A stretch of 64,000 nucleotides of DNA, taken from Candidatus Bathyarchaeota archaeon (GTDB taxonomy: Archaea > Thermoproteota > Bathyarchaeia > Bathyarchaeales > Bathycorpusculaceae). The position numbers and the translations under genes were made by a program. The stretch spans positions 62,001 to 126,000 of the forward strand of contig JAGTQX010000003.1 in assembly GCA_018396675.1 (NCBI GenBank). Reading direction: 5' to 3'. Below are positions 8,919 to 18,300 of the stretch, one piece after another. Below the pieces are notes generated by a model. That model had not been told where the DNA came from. It did no database searches and was given only the letters and a program-made list of their open reading frames with translations. How positions within the stretch are numbered: the stretch's first letter is position 1; every line of letters starts with the position of its first letter.

Positions 8919-9605
8919 CTACTTCAAGATTAGCGGGTAAACCTCCGCGGTCACGTATTCAAGATATTTTTCCTTGTCTGTGAGGTTGAAAATTGTTACC
9001 GAAGCGTCACGGGTTACTCCAACCACGTAACCGTACTCTTTGGCCCTAGCGACAACATACCACAAGTCGCCGTGCTTGCAATAGTCTTCGAAAAGTGAAG
9101 TGTTAATGAGGTCTGGCCCGTAAAGAGAAAGCTTGTTCACATTTGGGATATCTACATTGTCGAAAAACGTGATTTTTGTGTCCTCCGGATTTTTCAGGTG
9201 AAAATCCCTCAAGGTTTCGGGTGGGATGCGCGCTTCCACTATGCCGCCTATTCGGTCAAAAATGATTTCGCTTAGTTTGTTGGCAATAAAATTGGCGAGG
9301 CGCTTCTTCTCAACAACAGTTAAAAATGTGGAGTCTTCCAGCTGAGCAAAACTGAAAACCGCCTCAACAGTGCGTGGCAAAGGCACAACTTTACCCCTGT
9401 GAAAGACGTGAATTACATAGTCATGCGAGTAAACTCCTCTAAGCAGGTTCGCCTTTGGCAGAAGCCCCACAACTTCGGTTACAAGCGTAAATTTGTAGTC
9501 GCCCTCCTCGTAAGCCTCTTCAGTGCGATAGCCTTCAATTCTAGAAGCAACCTCGGCAACGGAAAGCGGTTCTGAAAGCCGGAAAACCTTACCTGCAACA
9601 ACCAT
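8919..9605 (-). CDS. Unrecognised protein divergent from the SMC-like operon
   Basis: About 228 residues, soluble, mixed alpha/beta. The start is set by AGGTGAT at 9611-9617: the ATG at 9605 is five bases away, while a TTG directly upstream would be too close. It has no cysteine cluster or nucleotide-binding loop. The beginning (G-K-V-F-R-L-S-E-P-L-S-V-A-E-V-A) resembles a regulated beta domain, and the end contains several short strands. It is divergent from the SMC-like triad and could be a regulator or extra component. Nothing in the sequence proves this. Confidence 0.65.
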   Translation of the reverse strand: MVVAGKVFRLSEPLSVAEVASRIEGYRTEEAYEEGDYKFTLVTEVVGLLPKANLLRGVYSHDYVIHVFHRGKVVPLPRTVEAVFSFAQLEDSTFLTVVEKKRLANFIANKLSEIIFDRIGGIVEARIPPETLRDFHLKNPEDTKITFFDNVDIPNVNKLSLYGPDLINTSLFEDYCKHGDLWYVVARAKEYGYVVGVTRDASVTIFNLTDKEKYLEYVTAEVYPLILK

Positions 9606-9770
9606 CAAGCATCACCTAAGCGGTACTCTATATTCATTCAGTCATAAAAGACTAAAGGTTTACGCTCAAAACCGCCCATTGAAAGGCTCAAGCTTAACAT
9701 AATCGTTTTAATAAGAGTTTTTAACCTCTATTTAATACTGCATAGAAGCGCCTAGAGGCAAAGAAAACAG
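9606..9770. promoter_or_regulatory. Divergent intergenic promoter region before the SMC-like operon
   Basis: 165 bases. TATA-like stretches on the plus strand occur at about 9706-9715 (TTTTAATAAG) and 9729-9737 (TATTTAATA). The second would start transcription about 10 bases before the ATG at 9771, giving a nearly leaderless message. No palindromic operator was found. Confidence 0.3.
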
Positions 9771-11693
9771 ATGCTAATTCAAGAGGTTATACTTGAAAAC
9801 TTCATGAGCTACGAGTACGCTAGAGTACCGTTTAAACCTGGCGTTAACGTGATTTGCGGTCCGAACGGCGCTGGAAAATCTTCGCTTTTGCTGGCTATTT
9901 CCGTGGCCTTAGGACAGTCTTACACTGAACGGTCAAGAAAGCTTAGCGACTTGATACGTTGGGGAAAAGACCAAGCCCGCGTCACGCTTATACTTGATAA
10001 CTCGAAAAGAGGCGGCAGGAGACCAGTTCCAAAGTTTAGCAGAGACCAAATTTTTTTGACGCGTATTTTGAGGCGTGACGGCAAATACTGGTTTGAACTT
10101 GAGAATCGTGCCGCCACCAAACAGGATGTTGAGAGACTTCTGGCTAAGTTGGGCGTTGACCCTGATAACATGCTGATTATCATGCATCAAAACATGGTTG
10201 AACAGTTTACGGTGCTTTCTCCACAGGAAAAGCTGCGGATGGTTGAGGCTGCTGTGGGGCTTGAGGCTTACCGTGAAAATGTGCTTGAAGCTCAAAAGAA
10301 GCTTACGCGAACTTTAAGCCAAGAAGAATCGGTAGGCAAGCTTTTGGAGTCAGCTGAGCAGACGTTGAACTACTGGAGAGAGCAATATGACAGGTTTCAA
10401 GAGAAGAAGCAGTTGATGGCGAAGAGACGGTTTTTAGAACGTGAACTCGCATGGGCAGAAGTCAACCGCCGAGAAAGTACGCTTAAAGAGTTAGAGGCCA
10501 ACCGCGAAAAAGAATTGGCTGTTTTAAACGAAATTGAGGCAGAAGCAAAAACAGCAGATTCGAATCTACAGATTCAGCATAGCCAACTTGAAAAGCTGAA
10601 GAATGATTGGAAAAGAAGCCTAGACGAGAAAATAGGTTTTGAACGTGAAAAGGCGGGAAGCCAAGCGACAATTTGGCTATGTGAACAGTTGCTTACAGAG
10701 GCAGCTATGGTTGAAAACGAAATTCACGGTAGCGGTAAACACTTCAAACTTTTGAAAACTGAAAGCCTAAAAGAACTTATAGAAAACTCGCGGCAGAGAA
10801 TCTCTAAATTTGATGAAGAGTTAAACAGAAGACAAATGGAAACAAGAATTCTTGAAGATGAAATCGAAAAAGTTGGAAACCAAATTCTCGAAACGCGTGT
10901 TAAATTGGCACTGCTACAGTATCGAATGGAGAACGCGAAGACAAACATTGAACGGCTGGAAAGAGAGCTTAAAGACGCTAAGACACAGCTTGAAATAGCC
11001 TTTAAAAAAGCTGAAGAAAACGGACCGAGAATTGCTGTGATAAAAAGCGTTGGAGAAATCCTTGAAGAGATGCGTATCACAGACGGGCATTTGGCTGCTC
11101 TGTCAGGCGTTTCAGAAGATGTAGAACGTATGTATGAATCTTACTCGAAGCTTTACTTTGAGCTTAAAGAAAAGGCGCAGTTGGTTGCTGAAAACCGTGA
11201 AAAGGCTTTGGAAGAGGTTAAAACGCGGATGCAGTCTTGGCGAACCGTAATTCAGAGTCTCCTAGACCGCGTAAACCTTGAGTACCAGAAGGTTCTTGCT
11301 CAGTCTCAAGCGGTGGGCGAGGTTAAGCTGATAAACGAGCATGACATAGAGGCTGCTGGACTCGAAATTCTCGTAGGCTTTAAAGGTGGGAAACCAGTTC
11401 CACTGAATGCTTACACGCAAAGTGGAGGAGAAAGAACGACGGCGACTATGAGTTTTCTCTTGGCGCTGCAACAGCACGTACGTTCGCCTTTCCGCGCCGT
11501 GGACGAGTATGACGTGCACATGGACCCGAAAAACCGCGAGTTAATCGCTCAAACGCTGATTTCAACCGTTAAAAACGCTAACGCACAGTATGTTGTGATA
11601 ACTCCAAGTCAAATAACATTCACGCAGGACAACGTCAACATCGTGACTGTTCAGAACATTGAAGGGAAATCCATAATCAGAGAGGTTGCCTAA
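9771..11693 (+). CDS. Compact SMC ATPase, Smc5/6-like
   Basis: 640 residues, about half the usual SMC length. The N-terminal ATPase lobe has the P-loop G-P-N-G-A-G-K-S-S (30-38) and a Q-loop-type M-H-Q-N-M-V-E-Q-F-T segment (about 140). A coiled-coil region follows (about 170-400). The C-terminal lobe reads like Smc5/6: a W...L-L-D-R-V-N helix, G-E-V-K-L, the signature Q-S-G-G-E-R (550-555) followed by T-M-S-F-L-L-A-L-Q, then Walker B P-F-R-A-V-D-E-Y-D-V-H-M-D-P (about 573-586). Q-S-G-G-E-R and M-D-P-x-N-R are Smc5-like; D-E-Y-D-V-H-M-D is Smc6-like. No clear globular hinge is seen. The next gene starts inside its stop codon. Expected role is DNA loop extrusion, tethering or repair. An orphan Rad50/RecN-type ATPase is the alternative, but neither usually has a kleisin-like neighbour. 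Confidence 0.85.
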   Translation: MLIQEVILENFMSYEYARVPFKPGVNVICGPNGAGKSSLLLAISVALGQSYTERSRKLSDLIRWGKDQARVTLILDNSKRGGRRPVPKFSRDQIFLTRILRRDGKYWFELENRAATKQDVERLLAKLGVDPDNMLIIMHQNMVEQFTVLSPQEKLRMVEAAVGLEAYRENVLEAQKKLTRTLSQEESVGKLLESAEQTLNYWREQYDRFQEKKQLMAKRRFLERELAWAEVNRRESTLKELEANREKELAVLNEIEAEAKTADSNLQIQHSQLEKLKNDWKRSLDEKIGFEREKAGSQATIWLCEQLLTEAAMVENEIHGSGKHFKLLKTESLKELIENSRQRISKFDEELNRRQMETRILEDEIEKVGNQILETRVKLALLQYRMENAKTNIERLERELKDAKTQLEIAFKKAEENGPRIAVIKSVGEILEEMRITDGHLAALSGVSEDVERMYESYSKLYFELKEKAQLVAENREKALEEVKTRMQSWRTVIQSLLDRVNLEYQKVLAQSQAVGEVKLINEHDIEAAGLEILVGFKGGKPVPLNAYTQSGGERTTATMSFLLALQQHVRSPFRAVDEYDVHMDPKNRELIAQTLISTVKNANAQYVVITPSQITFTQDNVNIVTVQNIEGKSIIREVA

Positions 11694-12520
11694 TGCAGTC
11701 AAAAAGGGAACACATCAAGGCTGGAAGAGAGAGGCTTCAACGCGTAATTGAAACATGCAGGTCTGTAGAGGAGCGTTCGTTAGACCCTTTCCTTATAGAC
11801 GTTAACGAAATCATCAAGATTGTTAGGGAATTTTTTCCGGAATGGGAGCAGCCTGAAGACCTGTGTTTGGATGCCGAAGCAATAAACCGTTTAGCTTCTG
11901 TGATAAGACTTCAAAGCGAATGGGTTAGACATCGTTCCACATCACTTTACACCGACCCCTTCCTTCTAGAGGAGAAAATAAAAAAACTGGACAAAGAGGA
12001 GCTAGTTGACGCTTTTATTCAGGCTTGGCATCCAATGGTTGAGCTTGAACAGATTTCGCTTCACAGCATTGCAGAGTCGCTGCGTTACTGGGAAAGTCTC
12101 CCGCCGCTGAAAGACCGATGGAAAGAATTGCCAATACAACAGGTTGAAAGCGGTTCAGCCACACGTGAAGAACTGATAAAGCAGAGGATTCTCCGCGACA
12201 AAGCCTTCACAGAAGAACTGGAAAACTTTTGGAACGAACTCAAAAAGTTTGCAGTTGAAAAGGGCGAAAATGGAAAGGTAGGATATTGGGATTTTGTCGG
12301 CGCAGAAACTTATGATGAAACCGTTCACAGAGCCTTCATGACGAGCTTTTTAGTCACCTACGGCTACGCTACGCTTGAAATTCACCCGCTTGAAGAAGAA
12401 ACCTATATTGTGCCATACGAAAAACAACAGAGGCAAACAGCCAAAAAACAGTTGGTTTCAATACCAATAGCCATAACCTTCGAAGACTGGAAGAAATGGA
12501 GAGAAAGGGGACACACATAA
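11693..12520 (+). CDS. Kleisin-like (ScpA/Nse4-type) partner of the SMC-like ATPase
   Basis: 275 residues. It starts at an ATG overlapping the SMC stop (TAATG) with GAGGTT at 11682. The N-terminal part resembles kleisin N-domains: D-P-F-L-I-D-V-N-E-I (about 31-40) then a long helix (about 61-85) ending in a K/R-rich S-x-x-L-Y-T-D-P-F. The middle is charged linker. The C-terminal 80 residues read like the ScpA winged helix that binds the SMC cap: H-R-A-F-M-T-S-F-L-V-T-Y-G-Y-A-T-L-E-I (about 206-224), then E-E-E-T-Y-I-V-P. The assignment comes from pattern and gene order, not an obvious family match, and is an inference. Confidence 0.6.
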   Translation: MQSKREHIKAGRERLQRVIETCRSVEERSLDPFLIDVNEIIKIVREFFPEWEQPEDLCLDAEAINRLASVIRLQSEWVRHRSTSLYTDPFLLEEKIKKLDKEELVDAFIQAWHPMVELEQISLHSIAESLRYWESLPPLKDRWKELPIQQVESGSATREELIKQRILRDKAFTEELENFWNELKKFAVEKGENGKVGYWDFVGAETYDETVHRAFMTSFLVTYGYATLEIHPLEEETYIVPYEKQQRQTAKKQLVSIPIAITFEDWKKWRERGHT

Positions 12521-13075
12521 ATGAGTAAGAGAAAAGCTTACTACGCGAACAAAATGAAACGCGCGGTTCACATGCTATTCTACCGCAGACATAAGAAGCC
12601 CGGCGTTAAGGGATGGGAACTTCGCAAAGCCTTGGGCGCAGACTACCCGAAAGTTTTAGGAATACTGGACGAATACTTGAAAGCGCTTGACCTGCAAGTT
12701 AAAACGGTTTTTGAAGAGGAAACGCCTTCCGAAAAGCCGACCTTGGAACAGCTTGACAGAGCAAGATTCTACATAACATTGCGTGGCGAACTCGCTCCGA
12801 AAGAGACGAAGATGATTGGCTGGCGAATAGACGACTTGGCAGGACTAGCCGTGACCATAGCATACATAATATCAAAAAAAGGCAAAGCACCACGCAAAGA
12901 AGTGGAAGAACTGCTGCGGGAAAAATTGCCTGGATGGAAAGTTGGCTTAAACATCGACCGCTACATACGTTATGGATACTTAACGCAAGACGAAAACGAA
13001 CAGTTGTATTTGGACTGGCGGACACGCGCAGAAATAGACCAAAAAGCGCTAATAGACTTTCTTATGGCAAAGTAG
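12521..13075 (+). CDS. Tandem winged-helix KITE protein (ScpB/MAGE-Nse3-like)
   Basis: 184 residues, starting directly after the kleisin-like stop. Two winged-helix units are visible: residues about 10-70 (helix, G-W-E-L-R-K-A-L, then L-D-E-Y-L-K-A-L-D-L-Q-V) and about 105-175. The second unit runs L-A-G-L-A-V-T-I-A-Y-I-I-S-K-K-G-K-A-P, a helix, Y-I-R-Y-G-Y-L-T, a beta wing, then L-D-W-R-T-R-A-E-I-D. That last run is close to the G-P-R-A stretch ending MAGE/Nse3 domains. Known KITE proteins dimerise and sit on the kleisin middle region in bacterial ScpB and eukaryotic Nse1/Nse3. Gene order SMC-kleisin-KITE supports this. Homology is inferred and needs profile or structure comparison. Confidence 0.6.
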   Translation: MSKRKAYYANKMKRAVHMLFYRRHKKPGVKGWELRKALGADYPKVLGILDEYLKALDLQVKTVFEEETPSEKPTLEQLDRARFYITLRGELAPKETKMIGWRIDDLAGLAVTIAYIISKKGKAPRKEVEELLREKLPGWKVGLNIDRYIRYGYLTQDENEQLYLDWRTRAEIDQKALIDFLMAK

Positions 13076-13109
13076 GAAGCTGTTGCTTGCCGGACTGAAC
13101 GTCCATCGC

Positions 13110-13151
13110 AAAGTTTATATTAACCGTTTTGAATTTGATGATTATCAAATT
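13110..13151 (+). promoter_or_regulatory. Promoter with palindromic operator before the ArsR-type gene
   Basis: A TATA-like element (about 13112-13119, within AAGTTTATATTAA) lies about 25 bases before a perfect inverted repeat. The left arm AATTTGAT (13132-13139) and right arm ATCAAATT (13144-13151) are separated by GATT. The repeat would cover the transcription start. Its size and place fit a dimeric winged-helix repressor, most simply the downstream gene acting on itself. Confidence 0.5.
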
Positions 13152-13185
13152 GAAATAGATAAACGTGAAATAGAGGGAAGAAGAA

Positions 13186-13746
13186 TTGACGGAAGAGGAC
13201 GATATTAGAGAAGAAATAAAAAATCTCAGAAACGAAATTGCAAGTTTAAAAGAACAACTTAGAGAGGCACAAGAACGAAGAAAAGAAAAGGGCTACAAAT
13301 TCTACATAGACATCGGCGATAATGTGCGGGAATCCGTTGAAGAAGCCCTAGAAAGCGTAGCCGAAAGCATCCATGAGGAACTTGAAAAATCCATATTTAT
13401 AGGACCAAGAGGCGTAAAAATAATAAAGGGAAAAATCGGCGAGAGAGAAGAAGTTCATGTTGATTTTTCGAAAACAGCAGGAGTGATGAACGCGCTGAGC
13501 CACGAGCACAGATTAAAAATATTAAAGGAACTCATGAGCGGAGGCAAATACGTAAACGAGTTACAAGAGAAACTTCCAGAAATCACAACAAGCACCCTTT
13601 CAAGCCACCTTAAAATCTTGGAAGAAACAGGTCTCGTGGTTCAGGAAAAAGTTAGAGGACGCTACCTGATAACAATGCCGGGGAGAGCCGCCTACAAAAT
13701 GGCAATTAAATTAGCAAAGTTTGTGGAAGAGAGTGACCTAAAATGA
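13186..13746 (+). CDS. ArsR-type winged-helix transcription regulator with N-terminal coiled coil
   Basis: 186 residues, starting at TTG 13186 with GAGGGAAG at 13173-13180. Residues 1-35 are a Glu/Lys/Arg-rich coiled coil. The winged-helix domain is at about 100-170: N-A-L-S-H-E-H-R-L-K-I-L-K-E-L helix, recognition helix T-S-T-L-S-S-H-L-K-I-L-E-E-T-G-L, then the wing V-V-Q-E-K-V-R-G-R-Y. There is no cysteine metal site, so it is probably not a metal sensor. It overlaps the next gene at ATGA and so is co-translated with it. The palindrome at 13132-13151 is its likely operator. Confidence 0.85.
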   Translation: MTEEDDIREEIKNLRNEIASLKEQLREAQERRKEKGYKFYIDIGDNVRESVEEALESVAESIHEELEKSIFIGPRGVKIIKGKIGEREEVHVDFSKTAGVMNALSHEHRLKILKELMSGGKYVNELQEKLPEITTSTLSSHLKILEETGLVVQEKVRGRYLITMPGRAAYKMAIKLAKFVEESDLK

Positions 13747-14348
13747 TTTGCCACAATTACCATTTGGATAATACTCTTCGAAAGGTAAAAGAAGCGGCAA
13801 CCTTGTGGAAAACGGAAAAAGGCATTTTAGAAATAAGTGAAGACACATTGGCAGTTTTGATAAAGGTAAATGACCGCAAGATAGGCTGCGTGTTCCATGG
13901 CGACGGTAAACTAATTTTGGACATGATCGTAGAGACTGATAAAGGCGCCATCGGCAAACCGATAGAAAAAGAAATCAAAAAACCTTTCATAATGATTGGA
14001 AACATTGAGCGTATCCTACCAAACCTCGTTACCGCAAATAGACAAGACTTAGCAGATAAAGGATACATGGATGAACGAGAATTAATCGAGAGATCAGGAG
14101 ATTTATGCAGACGTTTCTTCGGGGAAAGCACAAGAGTGTATGGATGCGGCAAGTTTGAGCAAGGCTTTGTCTTCGCTTTTCTAAGCGACAACGACTCTGA
14201 CTTGGACATGTTAATCGCTAAAAATTTAAAAATTGTCTACAAGACGCGCGAAATTACATTCATCTCAAACGAAAACAAGATTGTATTGAAAACTCCGTGG
14301 AAAACAGTGTTGTCGAACAATGGAAGGTCAATAGTCTTAAATGAGTAA
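13743..14348 (+). CDS. Unrecognised protein co-translated with the ArsR-type regulator
   Basis: 201 residues, ATG overlapping the regulator stop by four bases. Mixed beta-rich sequence, no membrane segment. A C-R-R-F-F-G-E-S-T-R-V-Y-G-C-G stretch (about 122-136) holds two of the four cysteines. The ending N-N-G-R-S-I-V-L-N-E looks like a beta hairpin. The overlap suggests that it senses or carries the signal for the regulator, but no known family was recognised. Confidence 0.7.
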   Translation: MICHNYHLDNTLRKVKEAATLWKTEKGILEISEDTLAVLIKVNDRKIGCVFHGDGKLILDMIVETDKGAIGKPIEKEIKKPFIMIGNIERILPNLVTANRQDLADKGYMDERELIERSGDLCRRFFGESTRVYGCGKFEQGFVFAFLSDNDSDLDMLIAKNLKIVYKTREITFISNENKIVLKTPWKTVLSNNGRSIVLNE

Positions 14349-14353
14349 AGCTT

Positions 14354-14548
14354 TCACTTTCTAAGTCTTCTATACAAGAAGGCTATTATGTCAATTATGA
14401 TTATTGCAGTTAGCGCTAATAGTGGGCTGTTTAGAAACTGGTTTATGGGTGATTCTTCTGCAGCGTAAACATGGTTAATCATCAGCGTAAAAGCTAGAAA
14501 CAAAACGCTAACAGCCAACGCTGGTTTTTCTTTCATGTTTTTAACCAT
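14354..14548 (-). CDS. Small membrane protein downstream of nusA
   Basis: 64 residues: a hydrophobic N-terminal segment ending in V-Y-A-A (about 10-30, possibly a cleaved signal) and a second membrane helix (about 43-58) followed by a basic R-R-L-R-K end. GGGAG sits almost on the first ATG; a second ATG at 14536 would give more normal spacing. It lies 14 bases after nusA on the same strand, where many archaea have the S12/S7 ribosomal genes. Function unknown. Confidence 0.55.
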   Translation of the reverse strand: MVKNMKEKPALAVSVLFLAFTLMINHVYAAEESPINQFLNSPLLALTAIIIIDIIAFLYRRLRK

Positions 14549-14562
14549 GCTCCCTTCAACTT

Positions 14563-15000
14563 TTAGACTATGCTGACGTTCTGTATTTGGAAGTAGCGTT
14601 TCACCAGCATACGGAGGCGTTCAGCGTTTCTACCGTTCTTTCCTATGGCAACACCTTTGTCTCGGGGATGAACCGTCACGACAGCGATTGTTTTGCCATC
14701 CGGCCGCTCGGTTATTCTGACTTCTTGAACAGCAGCGGGTTTTAAAGCGTTTTTGATGAATTGAACAGGGTCGTCTGAATGTTCAATTATCTCGTGTTTT
14801 TTGCCAGTCATACGCTCAAGCAATCTTATGTTTCTTCCGCCTTTGCCTATTGCCGCGCCTAACTCGCCTTCTTTTACGATGAAGATTACTCTGCCTTGTT
14901 CTTCGTCGACTATACAGTCTTTGGCGTTTGCGCCGCTTATGCTTTCAAAAAGTGCGATGTATTTCATTTCGGTGCTTGTGAATTTTATGCCGCTGTTCAT
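14563..15000 (-). CDS. nusA: Archaeal NusA-like transcription factor, two KH domains
   Basis: 145 residues, typical for archaeal NusA, which has only the KH pair and lacks the bacterial N-terminal and S1 domains. Each KH domain carries a G-x-x-G loop: I-G-K-G-G-R-N-I (about 53-60) and I-G-K-N-G-R-N-A (about 118-125). It binds RNA and is thought to act in elongation or termination. The ATG overlaps the eL30 stop (ATGA), so it is translated from the same message as rpoB, rpoA and eL30. Confidence 0.93.
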   Translation of the reverse strand: MNSGIKFTSTEMKYIALFESISGANAKDCIVDEEQGRVIFIVKEGELGAAIGKGGRNIRLLERMTGKKHEIIEHSDDPVQFIKNALKPAAVQEVRITERPDGKTIAVVTVHPRDKGVAIGKNGRNAERLRMLVKRYFQIQNVSIV

Positions 15001-15332
15001 TCGCTTCCTCCACTTGACTCTTCTGTTTCCTCTGAAACGATTAGTTTAAGAATTTCTGAATCGCCGGGTTCTCTTATAGTTAACGCTGAAAGTACGAAGG
15101 GTTTTCCGCAGACTGCGGCCAAATCCGTTGATGAACCCTTGTAAACAATTAAGGGAACGTTAGAAAGCCTACAGTAATATTCCAAGTCTCTGCGAATTTC
15201 CTCTGGACAGTTGGAAGAAACAATCACCATTTTAGCTTTCCCAGTTTTAGCATTCTGTATGGCTGAGTTTGCGCCGAAGTGGACCTTACCCGTTTTCACA
15301 GCTGTTGCAATGGCTTTATCGACATCGATCAT
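14997..15332 (-). CDS. rpl30e: Ribosomal protein eL30
   Basis: 111 residues of the L7Ae/L30e fold, with F-G-A-N-S-A-I-Q-N-A-K near the start and the C-x-L-S-N-V-P-L-I-V-Y-K-G-S-S-T-D-L segment characteristic of eL30 (about 53-71). The acidic C-terminal tail is longer than in many archaea. It sits in its usual archaeal place between rpoA and nusA, overlapping each by four bases. Confidence 0.93.
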   Translation of the reverse strand: MIDVDKAIATAVKTGKVHFGANSAIQNAKTGKAKMVIVSSNCPEEIRRDLEYYCRLSNVPLIVYKGSSTDLAAVCGKPFVLSALTIREPGDSEILKLIVSEETEESSGGSE

Positions 15333-18300
15333 TTGTTTTCCTTCTCCTCCTTCTTTAACTCTGATGTGGACATGAACAATTCCACCAAACCAGTGCCAAC
15401 TGGAATAGATTGGCCGACTATAACATTTTCAGTTACGCCTTCAAGCGGGTCGCTTTCTCCTTTGATGGCTGCGTCGACAATGTTTGGAACAGTTATTTCA
15501 AAGGCTGCCCGCGCCAAGACGCTGGCTTTTTTGCCGCTTATGCCATGTCTTCCAATTTGTTGCACTTCGCCAGTGGCGGTCATCATATCTGCAACAAGCA
15601 TCACATGGCGTACGTCGACATCTAATCCTTGCTCTTCCAACACGTGTTTAGCCTCTTGTATGAGAACATTCCGCGCAGCTTCTATTCCCAGCGTCTTAGC
15701 GATTTCGTGAATGTTGTTTGTCGTTGTTCTTGTGGTGTCAACACCATATACTTCTAAAACTTTTGGAAGGTTGGAACCGTCGGTTCTTATGACCCACTCG
15801 CCATGTTCTTCGGTTATAAGGACACGCTTTATGCCTGGAACTCCCTTAATGTAGAATGCAGAAGCCTTGTCAAGAAGTTTTTTGAGAATTTCAACTTTTT
15901 TGGGCTTTATATGTATGCGGTTTCCGCTTATTTTCACGGTGCAGTTCGCCATTTTCACTTTGTCCTTTAGCTCCTGCAGAGTTACTCCGCGGTCCTCCAT
16001 CATTGTCTTGTTGAGTTCTACAACTATTTCTTCGCGGACTGGGTCTTGATAAATTGCTTGTGACACATTCTCCAGTGTTGTGTAAAGGATATCCCGCGCG
16101 ATTTTAACGGCGGCTTCTCTGCTTTTCCTATGCTTCTCGTCTAGGTAGATAACCATGATTGGTGTTGACGGAACACGCCTAGCGTCCACGATTTCTATGA
16201 GTCTGGGCAATCCAAGGGTCACGTTTTGTTCTCTAACTCCAGCATAGTGGAACGTTCTAAGCGTCATCTGTGTTCCAGGCTCGCCTATAGATTGAGCGGA
16301 AACTATGCCTACTGCTTCGCCGGGCTCCATCAAAGCGCGTTTATAATGTTCCACGGTTAAAGCTATAGCTTTGTCAACGCCTTCTTTGCTTAGTTTAGCT
16401 TCAGCTAATCCCTGTTTTAGCTCGCTTAACAGCAACGGAGTCAACTGGTCTTCAACTTCTTTAAGCTTATCTTTAACATACTCAGGAGATGCCGGTTTAC
16501 CTTTCTCCATTCCGATTCTTATCTGCTCGATTAAACGGCTAACGTTGACAGCTCGTCCATGGTCGCTTTTGGCTGGGTCAACGCCGTCTTCGCCGTATTT
16601 GAATTGGATTATGTCTCCAGCGGAGCTTCTGACGGTTCCGTCGTATTCTAGACGTAAATGTTCAAGCGCGTTAATTAAGCGTCTCTGCATGTAACCGCTT
16701 TGCTGCGTCCTAACGGCGGTGTCTACCAAACCTTCTCTTCCACCCATAGCATGGAAGAAAAATTCAACACAGTCCAGTCCTTTTTGGTATGAGGAGTAAA
16801 CGAAGCCTCTGGCTTTCGGTCTGGGGTCGCCAATCTTAAAGTGTGGCAAAGCTCTGCCCAAGTATCCACGCATTATTCTTTTTCCACGTACTGCTTGTTG
16901 TCCAACGCATGCACTCATTTGGCCAATGTTTAGGCTTGAGCCGCGGGCGCCGGTGCGCGTCATAACTATGCCAGCGTTTTCGAGGGTGAAGTCTTCGTCA
17001 GCTATTTTTCCAGATTCGTCTCTTGCTTTGGCTAACTCGTTCATAACATAGATTTCAAATGAGTCTTCGAGGGTTTGTCCTGGAAGTCTTGGCAATGTGC
17101 CGTTGCGGTAGCTTTCTATAAGTTCCGCTATTTTTTGTTCTGTCCGTTCCATGACCTTTTTTATCTTGTTTTCAGCTGCTGGCGAAAGCACAAGCTCCTC
17201 GTAAGCGTATGTAAAGCCGCGCATTGTTATGAAAATCTTCAGTAAACGCGTGATTTTGTTTATGAATTCGCGTCCAGCTTCTGTTCCATAATCTTTGATT
17301 ATTCTGTGAAGGAGGCTTTCTGACTGTTCAGCGCCTATGGAGCGTCGGTCAATCACACCGCATTTAAGTTCACCGTTTTTTACAACAACATAAGCGTCGT
17401 AGGGGCATTCTTCTTTCAAGCATTTTGCGCATCCGCGGCATGTGCTTGCCTTCAAAACATAGTTCAAGTCTCTTGGCAGAAAGAGACTGAAAATCTGCTT
17501 GCCGCTCCATAATGGTTGAGGTTCTTTGATTTGCGGTTCAGGTATAGGTCCATCGTAACGCGCGCCTATCAACAATCTGTTAACTTCTTCTTTTGTCAAG
17601 TAGCTGGATTTTCTGGTGAATAGGTAAGCGGCTGTTATGAAGTCTCTGATTGCGCCTATTATTGGACCTCCGAACCTCGGAGAAAGTATCTGGTCTTGAA
17701 CTTGCATTAGCATGCGCGCTTCTGTTTGGGCTTCTTCGCTTTGAGGGATGTGAAGGTTCATTTCGTCTCCGTCGAAGTCCGCGTTGTATGGCGGACAAAC
17801 ACATAAATGAAGCCTAAAAGTCTTGTATGGAAGAACACGCACACGATGCGCCATAATTGACATTCTGTGAAGTGACGGTTGACGGTTAAAAATCGCTATG
17901 TCTCCGTTTCTGAGATGCCTCTCCACGATGAAGCCGGGTTCAATGGCTTCGGCGATTTTCTCTCTGTCTGTTACAAACTCAAGCCTTATGCGTTTACCGT
18001 CTGGGCGAATAATGTAAAGTGCACCTGGATAATTGGAAGGCCCATTTATGACAAGTTTGCGCACTTCTTCAATGTTCCATGGAGTTACTTTTTCGGGAAC
18101 AGAAAGCCTCATGGCGACTTCGATTGGAACGCCAACCTCGTTTATGTCAAGGTTCGGGTCTGGCGATATAACGGTGCGCGCTGAAAAATCTACACGTTTT
18201 CCGGAAAGGTTGCTTCGGAATCTACCTTCTTTTCCCTTAAGCCTCTGCGAAAGCGTTTTCAAAGCTCTGCCTGAACGATGTCTTGCTGGAGGGATTCCTG

